This document shows positions 5,766 through 13,189 of a stretch of DNA of 16,723 bases, one piece after another. The notes under the pieces are model-generated. The model did no database searches and had not been told where the DNA came from. It was given only the letters and a program-made list of their open reading frames with translations. Numbering within the stretch: position 1 is the first letter of the stretch; each line of letters opens with the position of its first letter. The DNA comes from Candidatus Poseidoniaceae archaeon (GTDB taxonomy: Archaea > Thermoplasmatota > Poseidoniia > Poseidoniales > Poseidoniaceae), in assembly GCA_022424925.1 (NCBI GenBank), contig JAKMGM010000072.1, positions 1-16,723 of the forward strand, given 5' to 3'. Position numbers and translations under genes: made by a program.

Positions 5766-6910
5766 ATGCGACGCTTTGTGAAGACAATATTTGGCGTGAC
5801 GATGAAGGAAACGCTTTGCCAGTGAGCGCCAGTGATTTGGAACGCCATGCATACTGCCCACTCTCGTGGTCACTGTCCCGACAAGGACATTCAGGACAAG
5901 GTGAAGCCCTTGTCGCCGGAATTAAGAAACACGCTGAAATTCACGCTCAAATGAAGGGATTCCAGGGTGTACAATCTCGGATGCGTCGTTCAGTAACGAT
6001 ATGGACGTGGTGGTTTTCGGTCATCATTGCCCTATCCATCGATGCAATAGCGTTCAGATACATCGATGATGTGGTGACACCGCTGTACATGGCTCGTTAT
6101 CTCGCGTTGTGGAGCGCAAGTATGCTCGTCATCGGCTTTGCAGCGATTTCACTTCCTTGGCGGTCATGGATTGGGTTGGTCGAAACCGTTCCTCGGCAAA
6201 AAAACAAATTCATCGAAGAGCAGAATGACCTGCACAATTTTTGGCAACCGAAGGGATTCATCGGGGGTTGGTTTGAGGCCGGTAGAATTGAGGCTAGTTT
6301 ACTGTTTGGGTCAATAGTAATCGGCCTCCATGCCATTGCTCTAGCCGCAGCGGATGACCGTGACCAGGCCACGTTCATACTGTTCATCACGGCAATGGCT
6401 TGGACGCTGGCTGCTTCGTGGCAATTGCAACGAATGTTGCTCACCGATACTGAACTTCAGGACATTAAGAAAGACATTGATTTTGACGAAGGTGAAGAAT
6501 TAGCCTACTCCGACAACGACATTGATTCAAACCTTCTCAAGGACGACCGCATTGGTTTACGTGGCAAACCCGACCAGATTGTTATTGTCGACGGGGAATT
6601 CATTCCAGTCGAACAAAAAACCGGTAAAGTCCCAACTAATCCGCACGAATCCCACAGAATGCAAGTGCTTGCATACTTGCACTTGGTTGAGACGAATACC
6701 AAGAAAAGCGCACCTTATGGAGTACTGCGATACGGTAGTGAAAACCTCCATCAGATTCCATGGACAGATGGGGCGAAACAAGAACTTCTCAACGCTGTTT
6801 CACAAGTACAAAAACTGATGGTAGAAGGTGGAGCGGAACGAAACCACGAACGCCCCGGAAAATGTCGAAATTGCTCACGTCGCTATGCATGTGACGATTC
6901 GCTGGTTTGA
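5732..6910 (+). CDS. Cas4-like PD-(D/E)XK nuclease with inserted membrane domain
   Basis: A 392-residue protein with the parts of a Cas4/RecB-type Fe-S exonuclease in correct order, split by a membrane segment. The first cluster cysteine C42 lies in SASDLERHAYCPLSWSLSRQ. The early conserved histidine is H67 (GIKKHAEIH). Hydrophobic segments follow at about 88-110, 122-141, 188-207 and 213-231. The catalytic core then resumes: RGKPDQIV (D281), PVEQKTGK (E294 and K296 of the D...ExK active site) and the QVLAY motif (Q311, Y315). The C-terminus has CRNC-SRRYAC (C378, C381, C387), a CX2CX5C set that with C42 would bind a 4Fe-4S cluster. Cas4 proteins are usually about 160-220 residues and soluble, so the insertion is the oddity. 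No cas1, cas2 or CRISPR is nearby. The ATG at 5732 is the first possible start after an in-frame TAG and has AGAGG nine bases upstream. The role is unknown; processing DNA at the membrane is inference. Confidence 0.85.
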   Translation: MQSNGVRDQTLNATLCEDNIWRDDEGNALPVSASDLERHAYCPLSWSLSRQGHSGQGEALVAGIKKHAEIHAQMKGFQGVQSRMRRSVTIWTWWFSVIIALSIDAIAFRYIDDVVTPLYMARYLALWSASMLVIGFAAISLPWRSWIGLVETVPRQKNKFIEEQNDLHNFWQPKGFIGGWFEAGRIEASLLFGSIVIGLHAIALAAADDRDQATFILFITAMAWTLAASWQLQRMLLTDTELQDIKKDIDFDEGEELAYSDNDIDSNLLKDDRIGLRGKPDQIVIVDGEFIPVEQKTGKVPTNPHESHRMQVLAYLHLVETNTKKSAPYGVLRYGSENLHQIPWTDGAKQELLNAVSQVQKLMVEGGAERNHERPGKCRNCSRRYACDDSLV

Positions 6911-6911
6911 A

Positions 6912-7469
6912 TCACTCACATACATCTTCGAGCGGGTACAGGAGACACGCCCGCTTGATGTTGATATCGATGTGGAAGTTGTCTTGAAGAGCGGAGTTTT
7001 GCAATCCACCACCACGCGCATCAATGACCAAACGCCAGTTCCCGGTCTCAAAAGTCGTCGAACCTTCCTCCATAGTCACGGGGTCAATGGATGCACCGAG
7101 GTCTTCACACACATCAATGGACCATGCTAATGCATTGGATGGAGTGTACAGTTCAGCACGCACATATCGCGTGAAACTCTCGAAGCAGCCAATGTCAGAT
7201 GTACCAGTGATTTGCACTTTTCGATAAATCGAGATTTCAATCACTGACTCATCAATCGGAATGAATGTCGAATTGGTGTATGCTTCCCACTCAAACAAGT
7301 TCGTGAATACCTTCACTTCGCTGACGCTTGATGATTCGGTTTTCAAAGTCGGCGGGTCACGCATATCCTCGAGAAGTTCTCTCGATTGAAGAAGACCCAA
7401 ACATCCTGAGAACGAACCGAGGACAATGGTGAGTACCAACAGTACCGGCATGCTCCACTGGCTCTTCAT
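6912..7469 (-). CDS. Small secreted lipoprotein, function unknown
   Basis: 185 residues from the ATG at 7469. The N-terminus is a lipoprotein signal peptide: MKSQWS, a hydrophobic core PVLLVLTIVLGSFS, then a lipobox FSGC with C23 as the likely lipidated residue. The mature part is about 160 residues, beta-rich in appearance, with four cysteines outside the lipobox (in DIGCFESF, DVCEDLG, KRACLLYP and the terminal DVCE) that could form two extracellular disulfides. I do not recognise a family. A TTG at 7499 would add ten residues ahead of the signal peptide and was rejected. The stop lies one base past the nuclease stop, so the two genes are convergent. The promoter region carries an 8-bp-arm dyad at 7494-7517. 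It shares direction with the large CARDB protein upstream, though 147 bases separate them. Confidence 0.75.
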   Translation of the reverse strand: MKSQWSMPVLLVLTIVLGSFSGCLGLLQSRELLEDMRDPPTLKTESSSVSEVKVFTNLFEWEAYTNSTFIPIDESVIEISIYRKVQITGTSDIGCFESFTRYVRAELYTPSNALAWSIDVCEDLGASIDPVTMEEGSTTFETGNWRLVIDARGGGLQNSALQDNFHIDINIKRACLLYPLEDVCE

Positions 7470-7493
7470 CAAAAAGCCCAAGTCAATCCCACA

Positions 7494-7517
7494 TATCAAT
7501 ACAATGCCATATTGATA
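7494..7517. promoter_or_regulatory. Operator-like inverted repeat upstream of the lipoprotein gene
   Basis: TATCAATA (7494-7501) and its exact reverse complement TATTGATA (7510-7517) flank an 8-base spacer. The near arm ends 24 bases before the lipoprotein ATG (7469), where an archaeal TATA box would sit for a leaderless or nearly leaderless transcript. A bound regulator could block TBP; alternatively the arms simply contain the AT-rich core promoter. Confidence 0.45.
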
Positions 7518-7616
7518 CGAGGGTTTGAAACCTGAGCGATGCAGGGCACGATGTCCGAATGACGCCTGTGGTTGCCGAGCACCTGCGATGACGAACCCTA
7601 TGAAAGCCGACGGACA

Positions 7617-10421
7617 TCACTCAAACTTAGCGCCGCAGGTTCCACATTCGGTGGCATCAACCGGTAAGTCCGCGCCGCAAGCTCCGCACTCCGCCACCTC
7701 TGGCACAGATGCCTCAGTAGATTTACGACGAGGACTGCGACGACGAGCTGGCTTCTCTGACTTTGGTGATAATTCATCAACCAACGCAATTGGAGTATCG
7801 TCATCATCGATAACCGTGAAGTCGGAAGTCGTCTCTGAAACTTCATTGCCTGCGAATGCAGAGTCCGAAAGTTGCATGCCTACGTTCACTTTGTCGCCCG
7901 GCATGATGCCGTCTTCACCGGTTATCTCATACAAGCGGCCGCGAATATCTGCATCGCTTGCTGAAAGGTCTTTACCGTCATCTTTGTGAGCAACAATCTC
8001 ACCCTTGGAAGCAAGAATCGCGTCAATATCGTTGGATTCAGCGCCAAGGTCTTTCATGCTCTTGAGCGTGGTCGTAACCGTGTTTTGATAGCTTTCTAAT
8101 TCTTCTTCGGTCATGTCCTCTTGCATGATTTCCTCGGCATTTCGACGATCATAAGCTGCTTCAACCTCTGCTTCGGCTGAAACGATATTCTCATCCCATT
8201 CCTCCTCAAGTTGGTCTTCATCGTACCCGAATTCCTTCACAGCCTGAGCGAAATTCTCAGTACCTGTAACAATTGCATCTTCATCTATTTCTTCAGGAAG
8301 CGCCACCATCTCCTTGACAGTGCGCTCCTTTCGTTCTCGCTTTTCGAAGTATGATGAAACATCTTGTTCTGCACCGCAGTACACACAGTTATCCAGCAAA
8401 TCAGGTATAGATTCCCCACACTCGTCGCAGTCATGGAATTGCTTTCGCGCCTTTTTGAGGTTAAACGAACAGTGAGGGCAACGGTCTTCGTCGCCTTCAA
8501 GTTCCCCATCACATGCTGGGCAATATTCGAATATGTCTCGCTCAACTTCGTCTTCTGATTCACGTGTCAAATAAATCGAGATGGCTAGAATTGCAACAAG
8601 AATAAGTGCGACAATTCCGATGAGCGTGAACGTACCGAGTTCGGAATTGGAATTGATTTCATCGAGGTCCTCACCACTCATCACCGTGGAAAAGGTTCGC
8701 GTGAACGTGCTGGAGATGGTGGAATCTGACGGTATGAGCCGAACGACGGTTGACGGGGCTACGGCCTCAAAGTCACATTGGAGTGATATTTTATCCCCGA
8801 GGTTGACGACTTCGGCTTCAATCGTGCTGAGGACTTCGGCGTTTCCATCAACACAGTCGTAGACAACAGAACCTGTTGCCGTGCTCGTCAAATCAATCGA
8901 AAGTGAATACGAAAGACCTTGGGTCATGGGTAATGCGAATGAAGTTCCGTCGGAACTGGTAACTTCAAGTGTCGATAGTGCCCAGTCAAGACGCAATTCC
9001 GCTTCAACCGATACCTTGCCGGTAGCCACGCTGTTGAGTGGGTTCGAGTCCCAACTGTTCGAAGAAGCAACCCATTGTGCCTCAAATTGCGCCTCATGGG
9101 CGCCAAGGGCGGTTGTCAATTCGACGTTCCAAGTAAAATCTTGACCTGAATCCAAATAGATAACTGGGGAGTTATCGGTCGTTCCTTCCCAGGTGTATTG
9201 CAACCTACCTGAAACACGGATATCGCCGGTGTTCACCATACTGATGCGCCATTCAACTGAATCTCCCGAATTAACCGAGGGTGATGAAGCGATTGCATTT
9301 GCATCGACAAAGACATCAGGAACCTCGAACTTCGAGAGCGTTGAAGTGAGTTCATCGTTTAATGTTGATTCTTGAATGAATGCAGCATTGGAAAACGGGT
9401 CTATCTTCGCAGTAACCGTATGTATGCCTGCTGGAAGAGCGTCGAGTTCCGCAGCAGTCAGTGAATGACTCCAAGTGGCTTCAGCGTATCCGGTTCCGCT
9501 CAGTGAAACGCTGAACGGCGCTGTCGTTACCAGTTCACCCGTCACACTCGAAACTTGAAGCCAAAGCGGCACAACGGATGTTCCGGTTCCGTTGGTTCGG
9601 CCGAGTTTGCCGGATACAATCCATGGACCTTCCAGTGCGCCATCTTCAATTTCAACGGTAAGTTCGCCAATGTGAAACACATCCATCCGGGTATCGACCG
9701 TGAAAGGTACGTCCACGACTTTGTTGAACTCTGATGATTCTTGGACAGCGTCTTGATAATCCGGCGTTACGAGTAGCGTATGCGAACCGCTCTCGGGAGC
9801 GGTGAACGTAGTATTGACCCATGCTGAAGCGCCCGCAGCGATTTCGGGGGTCGCAACTTCAATGTCATTGGCGCCCGGAAGGTCAACGTGAAGCGTACTT
9901 GCTGCTGCAGGCTCGCTTCCCACATTCCGAACCAGTGAAGAAAGCAGAACTGAATCCCCTGAGAAAATACCTGTAGATGGTGTAAGTTCAGTTTGCGTCA
10001 CCCTAAGATTCGGAAGTCCTGTCACGGTGAAATCTACCCAGAAATGGGCAATGTCTCCCGAATTTCGCGGATACTCAAACTCGATGTGAATCTCGTGATC
10101 ACCCTCGGTGAGTCCGTTCCAAACAGCTGAAACTTCAGCGAATGTTTCCGTATCGATATCAACGGTTGCTTCTTTGAGAAGTTGGTCTGGACCTCTCGAA
10201 TCTCGATAGAAGGTATATTGAACATCTGTGGCATAATTACCAGAATTGTACAATTGCAAATTAATCGTGACCGAACCGCCCGCTACAGGATTGGCTGGAA
10301 CCAGTGCAACTGTGCTCGGGCTGGCTTGAATCGAGCCACTTTCCTCAGCACTGGTTGGCATCGGAATAGAGGCTACACAGAGCAAAAGAATTGCAACTAT
10401 CGGCTTCCATGCAACGGCCAT
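7617..10421 (-). CDS. CARDB-type surface protein with one TM and three zinc ribbons
   Basis: A 934-residue protein starting MAVAWKP with a signal peptide (hydrophobic core 8-19, cleavage probably near SAEE, 24-27). The exterior part, about 28-595, is a chain of Ig-like beta domains of the CARDB type; the clearest begin near 40 (VALVPANPVAGGSVTINLQL), 138 (NLRVTQTELTPSTGIFSGDS) and 368 (PDVFVDANAIASSPSVNSGD). One strong membrane span lies at about 597-618 (FTLIGIVALILVAILAISIY). The cytoplasmic tail of about 315 residues has two adjacent zinc ribbons (C634, C637, C648, C651 and C665, C668, C679, C682), an acidic helical region (about 700-810), a basic linker (RRRSPRRK) and a last ribbon (C912, C915, C926, C929). 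All three have identical CX2CX10CX2C spacing. It is probably a cell-surface adhesion or sensor protein. Zinc ribbons in the tail suggest an internal protein or nucleic-acid partner; that is inference. Confidence 0.85.
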   Translation of the reverse strand: MAVAWKPIVAILLLCVASIPMPTSAEESGSIQASPSTVALVPANPVAGGSVTINLQLYNSGNYATDVQYTFYRDSRGPDQLLKEATVDIDTETFAEVSAVWNGLTEGDHEIHIEFEYPRNSGDIAHFWVDFTVTGLPNLRVTQTELTPSTGIFSGDSVLLSSLVRNVGSEPAAASTLHVDLPGANDIEVATPEIAAGASAWVNTTFTAPESGSHTLLVTPDYQDAVQESSEFNKVVDVPFTVDTRMDVFHIGELTVEIEDGALEGPWIVSGKLGRTNGTGTSVVPLWLQVSSVTGELVTTAPFSVSLSGTGYAEATWSHSLTAAELDALPAGIHTVTAKIDPFSNAAFIQESTLNDELTSTLSKFEVPDVFVDANAIASSPSVNSGDSVEWRISMVNTGDIRVSGRLQYTWEGTTDNSPVIYLDSGQDFTWNVELTTALGAHEAQFEAQWVASSNSWDSNPLNSVATGKVSVEAELRLDWALSTLEVTSSDGTSFALPMTQGLSYSLSIDLTSTATGSVVYDCVDGNAEVLSTIEAEVVNLGDKISLQCDFEAVAPSTVVRLIPSDSTISSTFTRTFSTVMSGEDLDEINSNSELGTFTLIGIVALILVAILAISIYLTRESEDEVERDIFEYCPACDGELEGDEDRCPHCSFNLKKARKQFHDCDECGESIPDLLDNCVYCGAEQDVSSYFEKRERKERTVKEMVALPEEIDEDAIVTGTENFAQAVKEFGYDEDQLEEEWDENIVSAEAEVEAAYDRRNAEEIMQEDMTEEELESYQNTVTTTLKSMKDLGAESNDIDAILASKGEIVAHKDDGKDLSASDADIRGRLYEITGEDGIMPGDKVNVGMQLSDSAFAGNEVSETTSDFTVIDDDDTPIALVDELSPKSEKPARRRSPRRKSTEASVPEVAECGACGADLPVDATECGTCGAKFE

Positions 10422-10611
10422 GAGTATTCGACAACCTGCGAAGCACTTGAACCCATCTCAAATTAAAGAGAAAATCGGTGCTTCAATGGCCCAACTGTTC
10501 ACTTCCACTATCTTCCCGTTTTCACCGACGCTGTGAAGCAGCGGGCCATTGGACGTGATTCTGTCCGGTTGAAGGGGAGCATTGAAGGATAACCTCGCAT
10601 GTCACAGCCTC
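10422..10611. other. Divergent intergenic region with a 9-bp inverted repeat
   Basis: This gap separates the divergent CARDB and Ig-like surface genes and must hold both promoters. CAATGGCCC (10484-10492) pairs perfectly with GGGCCATTG (10543-10551). Inside the loop is a smaller hairpin TTCAC (10521-10525) with GTGAA (10533-10537). An AT-rich patch (AAATTAAAG, near 10460-10468) is 39-47 bases upstream of the leftward ATG at 10421 and is a candidate TATA element. I see no RNA gene with recognisable family features. Confidence 0.4.
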
Positions 10612-12417
10612 ATGGGAAGGACATGGCCGAGCGCAGTTCTTGCTGTCCTTCTCATTTGCTTGAGCACCACACCCCCGGTCAACATGGAACTTGACGATAC
10701 TGTTGCACGTTTCTCTTCCACTTCGGACTTGACGCTCGGTTTCTCAAACGGACCAACAGAGAATCAAGACGTTACTGGATTGCTAAGCCTGTCCTTTTCT
10801 ATGAGCGGTGATGCGAATGTTTCGTCTCTGCTTATCGAAATCTCCAGCGATGGAAACAGTTGGGCAACACTCACCAACCTCACTTCGACTCCATGGCTCA
10901 CTTACTTTGACTCGACAAGTTATGCCAACGGCTCATACACACTCCGCGCTACAGCATGGGACGATGATGTCAATGAACCAGTTGTTGCCACCTCCGGTTC
11001 GTTCAACATCGTCAATCAAGTTCCAATCATCACTATTTTTACTGCACTCAACGCAGTTGCTGGAACCGGAACCTCGGCCTCAGACCGTGCGTGGTTTGGC
11101 ATCGCAAGCGATGGTGTGATCGCCTACAGGTGGGGTGCAAGCGATGACGACTTGAGTTACGCCACGCTCACCAATGTCCCCGGCCCGGGTGCCCCATCAA
11201 ACGACGGACCGAATAACATCGCCTATGGATGGGATTGGAGCAGCGGTGCCATGGATGAAGGCACCTGGAATTCAAGACTAACAGTGTACGACAGTTCAAG
11301 TCTGTCTGCAACCGATACGCTCTTCATCGGCATTGACAGAACAGGACCTTCGCTCGCTTCGATTACGGTTGGTGACGGTTCAGACTGGCAGCAGTCAAGT
11401 GAAGTCACGTTAAGCGGATTGCTCAACAACGCTGATGATGGACAGGGAAGTGGCGTTGCATCTGCGGAGTATTCCCTTGATGGCGTGGTGTGGAACAGCA
11501 CGACTTCTGATTCAATTCAGTTGACACTGTCTGAAGGCACACATACAGTCTCCGTGCGTTCTGTTGACAGGGTTGGCAACATTGGCTCAACGGTTCAAGT
11601 CGATATCCGCATCGATGAGACGGTTCCCGAAGCCATTGGTTGGACGGTTGACGAATTGACTACCAGTCGAATCGGTCCGGCAAACGTGAGTTTCAATGCA
11701 CTTGATGACGGCTCGGGCATTGACGCATCAAATTCGTATTTGCAATTCGGTTTCGACTCGAACGGCGTCGGCCAAACCCCCGACCTTTCCGGCACATGGC
11801 TGCAAATGAGCCAACCCGGGCTTACCGGCTCAATAGGCCTTGCAAGTTGGGCTACGAAATCTCGTCAGTACTTGATGTTCAGAGCAGTCGTGGTCGACAA
11901 CGCTGGAAATGAATACACGACAAACCCCAGCGCCTACCAGATTTTACCAGGGCTTGACCTGTATTGGAACGCAACGGAAACGAACCTCGACCGCCTCATT
12001 GTCCGCCCGGGTGAGGCCGACGGAAATGTAACGATCACCAGCCTGCTTGAAACAAATCAAGACTACGGTGGAAGCGTAGTCGTACGCCTCGAATCAGCAC
12101 CTGCTGACAGAACTGCATCCGTCTCTTGGACGGTCATGGAATCGAGAACATTGGAAACCAATTCGTTAGCCGACCGTGAAGAACTGATGATTTGGAACTA
12201 CACCGTACCCAAGACTGGTCAGTTCGATTTGCGCCTCGTTATTGATTATGTCAATGTGATAGATGAATACGATGAAGGCAACAACTACAACCACATGGTG
12301 GTGACTGGTGCATCGATAGGCTCACCCGGACTCGTTCCCTCATTCACTCCATCCGTCCTCGTCCTGCTCCTCGTTGGATTCGCCATAAGTGCACTTCAGC
12401 GCAGAACAAGAGATTGA
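10612..12417 (+). CDS. Secreted Ig-like surface protein with C-terminal anchor
   Basis: 601 residues from the ATG at 10612. A signal peptide MGRTWPSAVLAVLLICLS is followed by an extracellular chain of Ig-like beta domains. Repeated signatures are DRTGPSLASIT and DETVPEAIGWT at domain joints, and GSGVASAEYSLDGVVW with GTHTVSVRSVDRVGNIGS in one complete unit. The last unit ends VIDEYDEGNNYNH, typical of a CARDB domain. N-X-S/T sequons are common (NVSS, NLTS, NGSY, NSTT, NATE, NVTI, NYTV), as in glycosylated archaeal surface proteins. The C-terminus has SPGLVPSFTP, a hydrophobic span of about 17 residues and QRRTRD, which is either a simple anchor or an archaeosortase-like sorting tail. A TTG at 10582 is in frame but its G-rich SD-like run is only two bases away, so I prefer the ATG. 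The KH gene follows 25 bases after the stop. Confidence 0.8.
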   Translation: MGRTWPSAVLAVLLICLSTTPPVNMELDDTVARFSSTSDLTLGFSNGPTENQDVTGLLSLSFSMSGDANVSSLLIEISSDGNSWATLTNLTSTPWLTYFDSTSYANGSYTLRATAWDDDVNEPVVATSGSFNIVNQVPIITIFTALNAVAGTGTSASDRAWFGIASDGVIAYRWGASDDDLSYATLTNVPGPGAPSNDGPNNIAYGWDWSSGAMDEGTWNSRLTVYDSSSLSATDTLFIGIDRTGPSLASITVGDGSDWQQSSEVTLSGLLNNADDGQGSGVASAEYSLDGVVWNSTTSDSIQLTLSEGTHTVSVRSVDRVGNIGSTVQVDIRIDETVPEAIGWTVDELTTSRIGPANVSFNALDDGSGIDASNSYLQFGFDSNGVGQTPDLSGTWLQMSQPGLTGSIGLASWATKSRQYLMFRAVVVDNAGNEYTTNPSAYQILPGLDLYWNATETNLDRLIVRPGEADGNVTITSLLETNQDYGGSVVVRLESAPADRTASVSWTVMESRTLETNSLADREELMIWNYTVPKTGQFDLRLVIDYVNVIDEYDEGNNYNHMVVTGASIGSPGLVPSFTPSVLVLLLVGFAISALQRRTRD

Positions 12418-12442
12418 AAAGAGGTCGGCTGTAGGCAAGGCC

Positions 12443-13189
12443 ATGCGCCAGCCCTTGCCTCGTGTACCGATGAATCGAATTGCGGTTCTCATTGGTTCGA
12501 AAGGAGCGACAGCAAAGTCCCTTCGTCACGCTTCAGGGTGCGAGGAGTTCAACATCGATTCAGTCACCGGCGATGTCGAAGTTGTTTGGGGTGAACCGGG
12601 CACATACGACCCTGTCAAGGCCATGAAATTCCCAAACGTCATCAAAGCAATTGGGAGAGGAATGGCTCCAAAGGCCGCCATACAGTTACTGGAAGATGGG
12701 CACTTCTTCGAACTGGTTGATATTCGAAAGTTCGTCGGCAAAAGGTCGAATCAGCAACGAAGGATACGTGGGCGTATCATCGGAAGCCAGGGCAAAATCC
12801 GCAAACTCATCGAAGGATTAACCGATACTCAAATTACCATTTACAATTCGACCGTTGTTCTCGTTGGAGAAGAAGAAGGGTTGTCTGCTGCACGCCAAGC
12901 AGTCGAAATGATTGCTGGTGGTGCTGAGCATGGAACCGTACTCAACTTCCTTGAACGAGACCGGCGCCGTTCTCGGATTGTTAACAGACAACTCGATACC
13001 ATCGAGATTCGTGACGATATTGCTGTTCCGTCAGACGGGTTTGAAGGTCTCGTACCCGGCCTTTCTGACCTTTCGGAACGGCGTAATCGTCGTATGCGAG
13101 CAGCACAAGTTGACCCGGAAGATGAAGAAGCCGTCGTTGAAATGATGGAACTGGCTGAAGATGAAGAAGTCAGTTGGGAAGAAGAATGA
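12443..13189 (+). CDS. KH-domain RNA-processing protein, archaeal Dim2/Pno1-like
   Basis: RNA-binding protein related to eukaryotic Dim2/Pno1, which binds the 3' end of small-subunit rRNA during maturation. The 248 residues from the ATG at 12443 hold two KH domains: VPMNRIAVLIGSKGATAKSL with the GXXG loop G18-S19-K20-G21, and RIRGRIIGSQGKIRKLIEG with G114-S115-Q116-G117. The linker PNVIKAIGRGMAPKAAIQLL and the segment GAEHGTVLNFLERDRRR are conserved in archaeal Dim2. The C-terminus (about 220-248) is an acidic extension. A GTG at 12389 would overlap the previous gene; an ATG at 12470 would cut into the first KH strand. No strong SD is seen. The gene follows the surface-protein gene closely and converges on RIO1 with no base between stops. 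In many archaea this gene is co-directional with RIO1 and aIF1A; here it is inverted. Confidence 0.9.
   Translation: MRQPLPRVPMNRIAVLIGSKGATAKSLRHASGCEEFNIDSVTGDVEVVWGEPGTYDPVKAMKFPNVIKAIGRGMAPKAAIQLLEDGHFFELVDIRKFVGKRSNQQRRIRGRIIGSQGKIRKLIEGLTDTQITIYNSTVVLVGEEEGLSAARQAVEMIAGGAEHGTVLNFLERDRRRSRIVNRQLDTIEIRDDIAVPSDGFEGLVPGLSDLSERRNRRMRAAQVDPEDEEAVVEMMELAEDEEVSWEEE

Noticed and set aside
5732..6910. CRISPR-Cas locus around the Cas4-like gene
   Set aside because: No repeat-spacer array and no cas1, cas2 or effector gene appears anywhere in the window.
7470..7499. TTG start for the lipoprotein at 7499
   Set aside because: It would put ten extra residues before the signal peptide, and the ATG at 7469 gives a standard lipoprotein signal.
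7525..7989. 154-codon plus-strand frame opposite the zinc-ribbon tail
   Set aside because: It overlaps the conserved zinc-ribbon coding sequence and has a low-complexity Ser/Pro/Ala composition typical of shadows.
10422..10611. tRNA or known small RNA in the divergent gap
   Set aside because: The pairing does not make a cloverleaf and no T-loop or anticodon arm can be drawn; only a generic inverted repeat is supported.
12389..12442. Extended GTG start for the KH protein
   Set aside because: It would overlap the end of the surface-protein gene, has no SD site, and adds 18 residues not expected before the first KH domain.
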